DNA of 64,000 bases from Chalciporus piperatus. Lineage: Eukaryota; Basidiomycota; Agaricomycetes; Boletales; Boletaceae. The position numbers and the translations under genes are program-made. The stretch lies in assembly GCA_038093975.1 (NCBI GenBank), contig JBBPTG010000027.1, positions 62,001 through 126,000 of the forward strand, read 5' to 3'. A model generated the notes under the pieces. That model had not been told where the DNA came from. It saw only the letters and a list, made by a program, of their open reading frames with translations, and made no database searches. Below, one piece after another: positions 22,341-33,986 of the stretch. Position 1 is the stretch's first letter; each line of letters starts with the position of its first letter.

Positions 22341-25300
22341 TGGTCTCTTTTATAGGAAGAGACAACATATTCCGAACGCTCCCGGGCCCGCAGATCCACT
22401 GGGCTAGGACTCGCGATCGTCCCTTGAATGTTTGTGGCCAGGAGCTCGCCGAACGGCAAGAGATCGCGTTCGAACCCTGCGATGCGGCGTCTCTCGAAAC
22501 CAGCGTTCATGATTCCGTCTGCAGAAGCTTTGGTGTTGACTTCCATTCGCAGCGGTGACAGCGTACTACGCCCCCTGTTCGCTTCATAACGGGGTCGTCC
22601 TCGAGGTCCAAATGGTTGGGGCGATTACCCTGGTACCGTCTGGAAAATTCGATATGGGCGGAAAGGCCCCCGGTGGATGGTGTCAGCTGTGGACGACAAA
22701 AGGCATTGCCCTTGCGCACATCTGACAAAACAGGACATGGTTTGATAGATCTCGATGCTATGCCAGTTTGAACGCCGTGAGGCATGATCCCAGCAGCCCA
22801 CCTTCGAGGATGTGGCGACTGGGTTACCGTGCTGAGTCCATGACGGGAAGGTCGAACGTCTTTGCCTCGCTCATCACTTGCGCGATTCATTCGTGGGGGT
22901 CCGTGGAACCATACCCTTTGTGGATTTCTACTGGGTCCTCGGGGCTGGGTCGGTCAGTCAACCCGGTATTTGTTTTTGTTGAGTAACGTGGGTCCAGTAG
23001 GATGGTGCGAAACCCAGCGACAGATTCTCCGATTCACTGACAGGCACTTCAAGGAAAACACGACGCAAAAAATGCACCAGATCGTCTACAAAAATTTCAA
23101 CTCTGCGCGGCGCCTCATATTCCCTCTTCGAGATGTCATTTCGTTCCTCACTGTCCATCAGAAGGGTCCCTTAGGGCGGTCAGTGGCGTTGGCCAAACTT
23201 GCAAAGCTTTTAGGAACGAGTGGTGGTCAAGTACAGCCGCCACCTACCTTGGTCAGTGCTCTTCCTTTGTCGGTCCATCACAGTGCGAAGGACGGTCATT
23301 CCGTCGCAGCCACCGTCTTTGAATTGACAGATTGCGGACCTCCAGGTTTAGCAATGACCGCAAGGGCTCTGCGGTTAGCAAGTTTACACGACACGCTCTC
23401 TTCAATGGGTTCCTATACTCTGTCAATTAGTGGGTGCTGTATTACTTTTGATTCATTTTTTCGTTTGATTCATTGACGGGGAACCACTTTGTAGGCGTTC
23501 CACCGCGAATCATGATCATGCTGCGCCCCATGAAAAATTCTTTCATATCTGGGAGCTGAAGCCACCACCACGAAATCATCGCCACACTGATGGAGCTCCG
23601 ATCTACTCACGTCCTCAGTGAGAAAGGCTTCGCGAATATCATGGTCCGTCGTTCATTCCGACAGTGCCCGAATCCACTGTCCAAGATCACTGCCAGGGGT
23701 TGGAAAGGAAGCTATATAGGTGACAGCGCAATCATATTTCCTTGTGTACTACTAGCCTTGCGTTTCATAAAGCTTGGTCTGTCCAGGATAGTTTTTTCTA
23801 CTGTTCCCCAGTAACTGTCACAATACAGACGAAGAGAATGTGATTCGTTCTTGAACATCTCCCTATAGAACCGGGACCCACCTCATGAGACCGAATCGTC
23901 TACCCAGGTCTATCCTCAACGGCGTCCCAACTACCCCTTCGCCGGCCGCGAGATTCGTCACCTCGTCAGGCGTCCCGGGAGAATCTAGACCTACAAATCG
24001 ATACTGAATTGATAGCATAATCATTCTTGCCTGCCTGCCACCCGTCCACCAGATCAGCGGCCGAGATGTCTCATTCACTCGTGCGTTGATCGTTAATCCG
24101 GTCAAAATCAGGAGGGCGCTGGCATGCTATAAGCAAGATCCGAAGCAAAATATGCATGCATGTCTCGGAAACGCATCCGTACTGCGGACGGAGTCGTGAT
24201 GCCGGGAAACTGGGATAAGATTATGAGCCCTTGGTCTGAGCAAGCGTGTAGGCTACAGTACTTAGTCTTAAAACACTGGTGTCGAGACACAACGTCGTCT
24301 CCATGATTTGTTTGCTTCCGCGAAACTGCACTGGGTCACTAAGCGGACCTTGCTCGCGGAGTTGATACCGATACCTCTTCCATATCGAGAGAGCTTAGAA
24401 AGGTGTTCAGTGGTGAGTTCTGGGACAGTGATGATCTTTGATGATCCGCCAGGGCTCTTCCCGGAGCTGGCGGTGAGAGGGGACGAGCCTCCAAGAGTCG
24501 TGGGGCTGCAGCGCCTCTCGGATCTGCATGACTTCAGGAGTGTCCTCAACCCGTGACGTCGCCTCATGGAAGGGCCAAAATATTTTGCAGTGTTCCTGAA
24601 GGAACCAGAGATTGAAAACCGACCATTTGTATTCCTTTTAGGTGTGAGGTCGCCTCGTACATAGGGACCATTTTCGATGTTGGACTCTGGGCTTCCATTC
24701 CAGTGCCGTTGACGTGCGTTTTCCCTACTGATCTTCTGGTCTGGACATGATACCTATGGACAAGGGACCTGACCGTGCCCCTTGTGTCTTACGGCCAAAA
24801 TGAAATTCGATGGGCGAGACCATGCAACGTTGAAGGAAGGCACGGAAGCTGCTCTAGGCGGTTTCCAAAGTCGCGTCAACATGAGATCGAGAAGGATGCG
24901 AACAGATCATGATATATGACCGAGAAGTTTGTACAGAGCAAAGGTCGAGGAGGTCCGATATAATCAATTATCCAGGATGATCGAATAACACAAGTAGCTC
25001 TGGTTCAGTTGTAATTGTTGATTGGTTCGATGTAGTGGTACTACTTGGAAGAATCCGAAAATGAATAGCTTTGGTTTCCCACCTCCGCAAGTCATGCATC
25101 ATGGTGGGCTGGCGGACAATCAATCCGGACTCATTCGACCCTGTTTCTTTCCGATGCTCACAGACCTCACTGCAGAGCGCCGCAACGCTCGAAGTCACAG
25201 TACAATCAACCTTGAAGGAGGAGCAAAGAGCGTTAAAGACCTGTCATAACTTGACAACATTAGTTTGCCGATAACCAAACCTAATCAAGCGTCAAGTAAA

Positions 25301-25589
25301 ATTACTGAGACACGTAACCTCGCTCCTCGCTGATTCAAAGCTTCCTTTCATCTATAACGAGCCTGCCTTCGAGCACCGTGATCTGCGTAGGTCGACTGTG
25401 AATGGAACAAGCCGCTCACCGCGCTTCTGCGACAGGTTCATAACGTGGGGTGACCGGTGACCACCCGAAGAGTGATTGCCCGAAATGAAATGACAATGTT
25501 CCTTGGCAAAGAACCTTCTACCCAATCTTTCGGACTCGCTGCGCGTGCTGTAGTGGGCGTAGATGTCAAGGTGAGTAACGTTGCTTCCG

Positions 25590-25830
25590 GAAACCTGCAT
25601 TGTGCGCACGCCGTGTATTAGTACTAGTAGCCTCTGGGTATCTGGTCTCGCGATGTTGGCACCGCCTGGGCATGGTCCGAGGCATCTTCCATTCCCATGG
25701 TATGTACTGGGACAGTAGCAATGAAACAGTTGCGTATGTCTGCAGTACAATGGGAAGGAAGCGCTTCCGACCATGCTGCAGCAAGTTACACATCCAGAGG
25801 ACGCAGACATCCCTGGAGAGGTCTACGCCA
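25590..25830 (-). repeat. Diverged dispersed repeat, copy B
   Basis: This is the partner of copy A, with the same core around CAGTACATACCATGGGAATG and flanking TGTACTGCA and GGACCATGCC blocks. An upstream coding-like piece (about 25930-26060, minus) may belong to the same relic. Confidence 0.6.
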
Positions 25831-28505
25831 GAGGGAGGGCGTGAAGTGTTACTCTCCCCACAACCCAACGGTGTGGACAGCGATAGAAGTACTCACTAGG
25901 AAGCTCCATGACCATCAGGGCGAAGTTGTTCGCGGTCTCCTTGAGCAAGAGGGTGAAATCGAGGGAGATGGATGCCCTTCGAGGGAGGGCTTCAGCTGCT
26001 GGGGCTGACCTTTCCGGGTGGATTTTATAGTCCTCAGGCCGGCATACTCGTGCCCGCGTGGTCTTTCGGCCCCACACCGATATTTGTTTCGCCATGAGGA
26101 AGTGCTGGAGGCTGTTAGCGGAGGTTATCGGTTCCATCGCAATCGCGATGGAAAACTATTTGTGTTGGTGAGGTGTTCGGCAAATGCGTTATTTCATCCT
26201 TTGACATATCGAATCAGCGATGCCACCTGGAGTCCCTGTTTTTCTGTTCATTCACGGAAAATACCTCTTTCCAGGTGTGACGTGCAAGCCCCACTGTCGA
26301 CCAACGTATTAAAATGCGAGGCGGGTCTTGAAAAATATGTGCAGCACAAGTTTCAAGGTAGGCACCAGCTCTAAAATCTGATTGTATTCCCCCTTGCGTT
26401 TCCTCGCGTCGCACTTGGCTGAGTTTCCTGTCTAGCTGAGTTTGCAGAAGATTTCGGACTTTCATATGTCGGGCTGCGTGTTTTAGCCTGCCTGCCGCAG
26501 ACGTCACCTTCTCCACGCATAGGACATTCGTTCTAATCGTCCCCATGTCTTGCTAAATTCAAGGTGAATCTTCACTCTTTCCGACAATAGATGCAGTCAC
26601 TTCCGAACATTAGACGATTTGTGGATGTATTTCCGATCAACAAGAAAGTTTTTTCTTCTCCACTCAATCCGCAGACGAAACTCCGAGTGTCCGTATTCAG
26701 TCGCTCATGTTCTGTCATCTGATCCATAAGATTGCTCTTGTTCTGTCCTACGCTGCGCCAATATTGGTGGGTGACCTCGTGTATCGCCTTCTTCCATCAA
26801 TGATAATCCATGATAGCACTAACAACAAAGGTACGGGCGGCTCTGCCGAGCTTTCACAACTCAATACCCTCTTTCTGCCATGATAGATTGACAAGGAATG
26901 ATCGAAATTGCTTCCTAGTAAATAATTTTTGAACAAAGGAGAGGTAACTGGTTGGCTAAATATGCGAGCAACGTGTGGTGCGAGCGTCACGTTTGAAACA
27001 TTCGAGGGCCATTTCTTGACAATGCTGTGGCTCAACTTGTGTCCGGAGACGACTATTCCAATTTCCAAATCACCTTCCAAAAAAAATTCGAGCCCTCCAT
27101 TGTCCTCAAACCACGCCGTTTCTTCGCCGCCGCAATTTTTTCACCTCGGTGCCCAGCTTCGGAGACTCCCTCACCCCAGTCCATCCTCGCGACACTATCC
27201 AACGGGCCGACTCAAAGATCAAGTCTTTATCAAGTCTCTGTTGGGCCTCTGTCTCTCTCTTCCCCTGAGGTTCCGCAGTTGAAGCGGTCGGTAAAATCAC
27301 CCGCCCTGGTGGACCTTGAAAGCCTCGGGTATTCCGTTCCTATTTTGGTGGGTTTGCTTCTGATCTGCTGACCGCGACGTCTATCGTCCAAACGATTTTC
27401 CGAGGCGATAGGGTTTTTGTCTCCACCACGTCAACCATCATGGTCATTCCAGGAAAAGTTAGATGGACAGTCGGCAGTATTTCAGCCATCGAACATGCTC
27501 TCCATCCCCCAACTCCTCTGGCTTTAGGTCCGTTTAGGTCCAAAAACTCACGATTATTTCGCCTCATTCTTCCAACCATAGCAGGTTCATGTTTGGGCAC
27601 GCCCAATCCCCACCCACGCCTCTTATCCCAGGCTACGGCTAACGCAGGCTCGGAGGATTTATGGCGCGCGAGGATCCCATTCTGGCATCTCGGACTTCCG
27701 ACGAAACGATCCGGTAGCGGGAAAATTATAAAACAAAGCATGACGTGCATGTATCGCTCGCGCGGTACCAATTAGACCCTTGTTAGCCCCCTACCCTTCT
27801 TACCCATACACGGGGTCACAGGCGGCGACTTTCTCCCGGCACGAGCTCGGAGGATATTGCGAAGAGGGGGACCGTGACACCAGTGACGGTGTCCGAATCT
27901 ATCTTCTTCCGTCTAACGCATTTCCTGTTGTGGGTCACACCCTGTCACACCCAAGAGGGAGAGCACCTCGAACGACTGCGGTAAATATCTCCACGTTCTT
28001 CCCTGTCATAAGAGAAAAACACGTTGTACGTCCGTTCGTATTACATGTTTAACATGGACCGCCACCTGAACATGTCAGCGTGCGCCACATTCTTACGAGT
28101 CGCCGTCGGTGTCCATATAGACTCATATGCGATCGCCTTGTGCTCTTTGGTGTGTCGTGGTCGAGCGTTGCAGGCAGACGGTCGAATCGAACCCCTGATT
28201 GACACACTTCCTTTTTCGCATTCAGGTTCGCCAACTCTCGCGCTTGGCCCACGTCGGCCGCCTTCAAGTCTTATTCTAAGTGTTCACGTGTTCACACTAG
28301 TTTCAGGGTCTAGCTGGATGCAGTGCATCCACTCATGAATGATGATGTGCACACGGCTAGAACACACGAGACAAATGCAGGGTCCAAGATGTACGCAACA
28401 AAACAGTGTAATGAAATGTGATATATAGACACCCACACATACATGGAGCTGCAACTACCTTTTTCATGTGGCACCGAGCCTTCTGACTGATGAATGGGGA
28501 CCGGG

Positions 28506-30122
28506 TCACTTGATCTCCAAGAGTTTCACCTCTAGCAATGAATCCACATCAGTCATATAGTTCAGTGGATAATGGGATGTTGACGCACCGAACCTCAATG
28601 TAGAGTTAGCAGGGATGTCGCCCATCTTCTTCCCACCGTAACCCATCGATGGTGGAATCACAATCTCGCGTTCTCCTCCGATTTGCATCCCGGCGATTCC
28701 TACGTCCCAACCTAATATCATACTAAGCGCACTGTGGAATGATACAAAGCGATTTGTCATACCTTTGATGACATCACCCCGCCCTAGTGCGAAGGCGAAC
28801 TAGCGAAGACGTTACTGATAGTTCGCAGCCTAAGACAGAGGGCACTTACAGGCTTGCCTTTAACGCACTTGTCAAATTCTTTGCCGTTCATGAGCTTGCC
28901 AATATACCGCATCTCGACCTTGTCGCCTTTCTTGGCCATCTTTCCTGTGCCAACCTTGGAATCCCGAACCTTGACTCCCCCCTCGAGGGTGCGCTCAACC
29001 TGCTTCTCGTCGTCTTTCTTCTCGCCGTCCTTCTGCTCAGACTTGTCTTTCTTCTTCTCAGACTTGTCCTTCTTGTCTTTCTTGTCTTTCTTGTCCTTTT
29101 TGTCCTTCTTCTCGACCTTCTTGTCTTCAACCTTCTTGTCTTCGACCTTCTTCTCCGCCTCAGTGGGGGGAGGGACAGCTTGGCCGTCAGCAGCTTTTAA
29201 TTTTTTGGCGAGCTTCTTCTTCTGCGACTTTGACAACTTTTCGTCGGGCTCGTCGGTCTCCATGGCATCCTCACGTGGACGCTTGAGGTTTTTTGGGGAT
29301 GCTTCCGCATCTGAGAGCTCCTCGAAACGCCTTTACAAAGAGTATGATCAGTCATTTGAACGTGCTCTGTGAAGAATTGTACGCACTCCGCGTCATCTTG
29401 ATCCTCGAGGTCAGCTTCATCAGCGTCTACTTCGACTGCAACATCCGAGCTGACTTCGCCAAGGTTATATGCGTCCTCTTCGTCGGAGTCCATGTCAGAA
29501 CCAAACGGTGGCTGGTCGACTGGAGCCTGGTCTAATGACGATGGTCCCAATCAGGGGTCAACGATATCGGGAAGAGCATTTGCATCACATACCAATGTAG
29601 TTGCCATACACGTGGACGGAGCTGGAGAAAATGAGATAAAAGGTCAGTTATTCCAGTTCGTGAGACGATATCCAAAGACTGACTTTTTGCCGACGACCTC
29701 GAGGATGTACTCATTGTCTTCTTCGAGGATGATTTCACACGGAGATTGTTCGATCTAGTTCGCCTCATAAGACGTGTTCAAAGTATTCATAGACAGAGAA
29801 CATCCATACCTTGCCAGGGGTGAGTGAACACAAGACAGTGGTCACTGCAGCACCCTCATTTTCGTCGTCATCGTCATCGTCTTCATCCTCGTCGTCGTCG
29901 TGAGACGTAAGACTCCGGTACGTCAACTTGACCGACGTCCGTGCATTGTTGTCCTGCAACTCATCAGGGAGAGCTGCATTCTTGATCTGGAGGTCTCCTT
30001 GAGGGATGACGACCTCTGGCTTTCCCGGCGTCAACACAATGCTCCTACAGCGCCCTGATCGTTAGCACAGCTTAGTTTTTACTTTTTCACGACGCGTACC
30101 AAGGTGCGATTGCGACTGTCAT
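28506..30122 (-). CDS. Nucleolar FKBP-type peptidyl-prolyl isomerase (Fpr3/Fpr4-like)
   Basis: The minus-strand gene starts with a short exon for MTVAIAPW and continues with [20 protein letters not shown], a nucleoplasmin-like N-terminal fold. An acidic Asp/Glu run follows ([15 protein letters not shown]), then another acidic stretch after [17 protein letters not shown] long Lys-rich middle is built of KKDKKDKKD repeats. The C-terminal FKBP domain has [63 protein letters not shown] and ends EVKLLEIK. This architecture matches nucleolar histone-chaperone prolyl isomerases such as yeast Fpr3/Fpr4 and S. pombe Fkp39. The expected role is proline isomerisation on histone tails and rDNA chromatin assembly. 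The FKBP catalytic aromatic pocket (W, Y, F) looks complete. The gene is divergent from ARPC4 with about 126 bp between starts. Confidence 0.9.
29040..29165 (-). repeat. Lys/Asp coding microrepeat in the FKBP gene
   Basis: Tandem TTGTCTTTC/TTGTCCTTC units (plus strand) encode KKDKKDK and VEDKK repeats of the basic linker. The repeat is in frame, so unit changes would keep the protein intact. Confidence 0.7.
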
Positions 30123-30248
30123 GATGGTTGTGAACACAAATTTTTCGGATGTAAAACGAGGAAGACGCGTCGAGAAAACAAGCAGGCGCGCGAAGCCGTA
30201 GGATATTTCAAACTCCGACTGCGGTAGACTTTGGTATAGACATCGAAG
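30123..30248. promoter_or_regulatory. Short bidirectional promoter, FKBP / ARPC4
   Basis: Only about 126 bp separate the two start codons, transcribed in opposite directions. The segment must hold both core promoters or overlapping 5' leaders. No TATA box is evident. Confidence 0.6.
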
Positions 30249-31090
30249 ATGGTGAGTCTACCTGGTTGGACATCGAGCTCGCTGTGAACGACGCTGACGA
30301 ATGATTGTGATAGTCGAACGTGCTTAGACCGTATCTATCAGCTGTTCGGTCATCGCTCACTGCAGCGCTCACACTTGAGAACTTCTCATCCCAGGTACGT
30401 GATTGGTCGTGCTGCTGCTGCTGCGCGATTCGGTGATGGAGTATGACATGCATAGGTCGTCGAGAGACATAACAAACCAGAGGTGGAAGCGCGGTATGTT
30501 GACCCTTGGCACGATCGCACGCCGCTTGAGCTGATCGGTGCACACAGAGGCTCAAAGGAAGTCCTCCTGAACCCACTCACGATATCTCGCAATGAGAACG
30601 AACGTGTGCTAATCGAACCCTCCGTGAATTCGATACGGATGAGCATCAAGATCAAACAAGCAGACGAAATCGAACGCATCCTCTGCCACAAGTTCACTCG
30701 ATTTATGATGCAGCGCGCAGAAAGCTTCGTGGTGCTACGCAGGAAACCCGTTCCGGTAGGTCTCCTGGACCGTCGACTTGATGAGCGTGTGCTGATACCG
30801 CCAAGGGCTATGATATCTCGTTCTTGATCACCAACGTTCATACCGAAACAATGCTGAAGCACAAGATCGTCGATTTCATCATCCAGTATGTGTCCTTTCT
30901 GTCCTGCTCACCTTCGTGGCTCACGCGACCACAGATTCATGGAGGAAGTAGACAAAGAGATCAGTGAGATGAAGCTCAGTATGAATGCTCGGGCACGTAC
31001 AGTGGCAGAGTCCTACTTGACCGCAGTAAGCCCATCTCGACTGCATGTCAACTGCACGATACCGATCCCTCTCGACAGTTCAGCTCATGA
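30249..31090 (+). CDS. ARPC4: Arp2/3 complex subunit 4 (p20)
   Basis: The first exon is the ATG alone (30249-30251). It is followed by [126 protein letters not shown] and [13 protein letters not shown]. This is the complete ARPC4/p20 chain of about 170 residues. It forms the core of the Arp2/3 actin-branching complex with ARPC2. The last intron (GTAAGC...GACAG) was chosen because it yields the family-like end YLTAFSS and a stop at 31088-31090. All conserved blocks are present and the gene appears intact. Confidence 0.94.
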
Positions 31091-31539
31091 GCGGGAATCT
31101 TACCAAAGACACTGTATTCTCATTACATGTCGAGTACCTTGGGGTCAGCGGGTATGCCCGAGAGTACCCCGAGCTCCGAGTTGTATCACTATACTCAAGC
31201 CCTTCCGGACAATTTCCACTGGAGTGATCTCTATATGTGGGCGAGGACCCACAAAATATGGTCATTCGGCTGCTGAGAAACAGCACTGCAACTGCAAATG
31301 TGCTACAACTTCGAGATTAACGTACGAATGCTGTTGGTCATATGAACAATAGGTAAGGTATGCGATGCGCTCGTCCATGCCGAGAATTTGTGATGCTAGT
31401 ACAGGGAGTCGTGCAAATGCTGGGAATGTGATATGGGGTACAAAAAGTGGTCATGCCAAATGGTGAAGTGAGCTCGGACACTCACAAAGGGCAGAAACGA
31501 AAACAGAGACAAAAGAACGAAGACACCAACCACGGGTGT
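31091..31539. other. Convergent intergenic stretch
   Basis: Between the 3' ends of ARPC4 and the minus-strand coiled-coil protein. No gene or RNA structure recognised. Confidence 0.45.
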
Positions 31540-33417
31540 TTACTCACCGCGCGCGCCTCCAAGGTTATCAAACAACAAATCCTTCAACTTGCCCCAAACC
31601 CGACTCTCCGAAGCGGACGTCCCGTTCACCGACTCGCTTGCCCGACGTTCCGCCTCAACCAGCCGCTGACGCAACGCCAGGTTCTCCTCCCTTGATGCGT
31701 CCAGCTGAACGCGGGCTTCATGTGAACGTCGCTCCAGCGTACGCGCCTTGTCCTCGGCGCGCATGAGCCTATCATTGGTGCTCGCCAATTTGTCCTGTAG
31801 TCTCTTCTGTGAATCGTGCGCAGCATCCAGCTCCCTTTCAAGTGATTTGATGCGCTTCGCAGACTCCGCTTCACGAGGTGGAGGTGGTGGCGGTCCGGGT
31901 GTCGATGCCGGCGCAGGCCCCGGCGCGGACGTGCTCACAGGCGACGTCCCGCATTCCCTATTACGCGAAAATTCGAGACCAAGGGCATTTTGGGGTGGCG
32001 GTGGGGGACGCGCTGCTCCTCCAACGATTGCGTCGTTGACCTTGCCATACACGGCGCGGAACAGATCATGCGCCTTGGCTGCGTGCCTGACACTCTCAGG
32101 ACCTGTGGGATCCTCGCGGCTGATATCCATCTCGCACGCAGCCAGAAGAAGCATCGCGGGACGTATGGCAGCACTTTGAAACACAGGCTTGGTCACGTCT
32201 ATTGGTGAATCGGTCGTTTCAGGGGTATCCGAGCTAGACGGTTGTGCTAGAAACGCATACAATCTGAAATCAAACGAGCCTTGATAAGTACGAGAGACCT
32301 ACTGTTCCCTTTTTCTTGCTCGACATCGGATGGACTGTCCAGCCGAGCGAGTAGAGATCTGATGATGGCGCAGGCTGCTCTGGAGCGACCGGTACGCCGA
32401 TAATGTGCACTGACGAGAATGTATGCGCCTGGATCGATATTGGTGATCCTCAGCAGCGCAATGGTGCCCGTAGGGTCATCGGGGAGCGTAGACAGATCAT
32501 GAGTAAACGAGAATCCCTTATACACGAGGTTGACTTGGTGCTCCTGATTACTCGTGCTCCCATTTGCGCCTGTGCCCTTGAGAACCTCCGTGGGGGACGT
32601 TGGGAGACGGGGGGAAGGGGACACCGGGGCAGGCGACGGATTCGGATTTGGAACGGGTATGCTAGTAATGGTAGGTTTTTCTGGAAGTCTAATGCTCCGT
32701 AAGAACGAGTCCACGGACTCGGGTGATGGGGTCTTTCTACTGGTATCCTGTGCAGACGGCGTGTCCGTGTCGGTGGTGGGTGTAATGGCGGATGTAATGG
32801 GAGCCAAATGGACCAGCAAAGGGGGACCAGGCGCGTCGGCATGCGTGCTCATCGAATACGAGCTCAAAGGTTGGGCTCGCTGCGACGGACCAGGACTGGC
32901 CGTACTACTATGTTTCCAGGACCGAGACGTGGGTCGTTTTCCCCCTGTCTTGGTGCGAGAACGGTGCTCGTCGTCGGCGAAGTGGTTCGAGGGGGTTGAT
33001 TGCCCATTATCCCGTGCCCGAGACGAGGCTATCGTTTGGTCTGGAGACGGCGGACGGACGTCGCGAGCCCGGCCAGATGTGCGAGGATGACCATGGGACG
33101 CGTCACGTTCGTATGCCCGACCCCGTGCTAAATAATTGGGAGATACAGATGGCTTGCGTTTTCTGTAAGGAGCATGAGTGCGAGGAGAGGGCGTGTGTCG
33201 ACGGGATGGGTCCTTCATGTGTCGAGATGGACAGATGGGAGAGGTTGAAGAAGAACCAGCTTGAGCCTTGGAGCGATCGGAGTGCTTCTTTCAATCACAC
33301 TAATACAAGATCAGAGCGAGATATAGATAGATAGTCCAAACACAGTCCATGAACGATCAACAGTTTACCGACAAGAAGTTCGATGTGAGACCGTGCACTT
33401 ACAAAGTTACTGGACAT
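31540..33417 (-). CDS. Ser/Pro-rich protein with C-terminal coiled coil, unknown function
   Basis: Three exons (33417-33403, 33287-32299, 32263-31540) give 575 residues. After a five-residue first exon (MSSNF) comes a long disordered Ser/Pro/Arg-rich region. A compact conserved-looking block follows: YKGFSFTHDLSTLPDDP, IALLRITNIDPGAYILVSAHYR and ACAIIRSLLARL. Next is LFRAVYGKVNDAIVGGAARP, and then a coiled coil of about 100 residues (SAKRIKSLERELDAAHDSQ onward, heptads up to RLVEAERRAS). The end is SRVWGKLKDLLFDNLGGARGE. No catalytic motif, signal peptide or membrane segment is seen. I do not recognise the family; a scaffold role is only a guess. The short first exon is less certain than the rest; an ATG at 33216-33218 is the alternative start. 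Confidence 0.68.
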
Positions 33418-33986
33418 CTACTTTCTTGATGTCAGCTACATAAATTCCAACTCCAATAGAACATCAACAAGGTATTAACCAAGAAGGAGAAGGAGAACAC
33501 GTGTAAACATCCAAAGAAAGATCTGATATTCTCCAGCTCATGGTTCAAGCGCTCAGGAATTCCATCATGATGATTGTGACCGACTCGGAGGGTATGAAAG
33601 GAGTACGGAATCTACAATAGAAATACGGGTGCTAGGTCGGATCCAGAATTGTAGAGTATTATTAGCTTGAGCTTTGCTCGAGTCCAACGCAAGTTCCAAC
33701 GGTAGCATTTGAATCCCATTAGAACGTAGCGCGGGGAGGATCACAGCCGTCTCAGACGATAGTGTATACTTCAGGACGTCCACCCATCGCCTTGAAGCAG
33801 CCAGAAACAAAAGATTTTGTAAATCCAAACATATGCATCTACAAGCAAAACACAAAGCACATACATAGATCATTCAATCAAAGTCCATTCGTGAGTGCAT
33901 CGAGCACTTGGGTACCAGGGAAACCATCAAAATCGAGCTTGCCACCCCTCAACGTTGCAACAGCAACGAGTTACACACTCGTGACC
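33418..33986. other. Intergenic between two minus-strand genes
   Basis: It holds the promoter side of the coiled-coil protein gene and the 3' flank of the gelsolin-repeat gene. A/T-rich in the middle; no coding signal. Confidence 0.45.

Larger units (their letters stand above)
20162..28505. other. Gene-poor 8.3 kb region with diverged repeats
   Basis: No intact gene could be supported over this stretch. The longest open frame (22862-23476, plus) has no recognisable motif, no good splice signals and a composition unlike the neighbouring genes. Two related segments at about 22130-22340 and 25590-25830 are listed separately. A minus-strand piece around 26060-25930 reads SLDFTLLLKETANNFAL in coding-like style with a GTGAGT donor after it, but the rest of a gene is not visible. 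The stretch probably holds decayed genes or mobile DNA, flanked by the intact dehydrogenase and FKBP genes. Confidence 0.55.

Noticed and set aside
22862..23476. Plus-strand open frame of 204 codons in the gene desert
   Set aside because: No motif, no plausible upstream promoter or splice partners, and composition does not resemble neighbouring coding regions. Could be chance or decayed DNA.
26910..27775. Possible multi-exon gene from several short plus-strand frames
   Set aside because: No splice chain gives a continuous protein with a recognisable motif.
28170..28210. GGTCGAATCGAACCCC, resembling a tRNA T-arm on the minus strand
   Set aside because: The stem does not pair symmetrically and no cloverleaf fits the surrounding 80 nt.
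28854..29372. Plus-strand frame rich in Ser/Phe/Leu
   Set aside because: Antisense of the Lys/Asp repeat in the FKBP gene.
32554..33090. Plus-strand frame of 178 codons opposite the coiled-coil protein gene
   Set aside because: Antisense shadow of a low-complexity coding exon.
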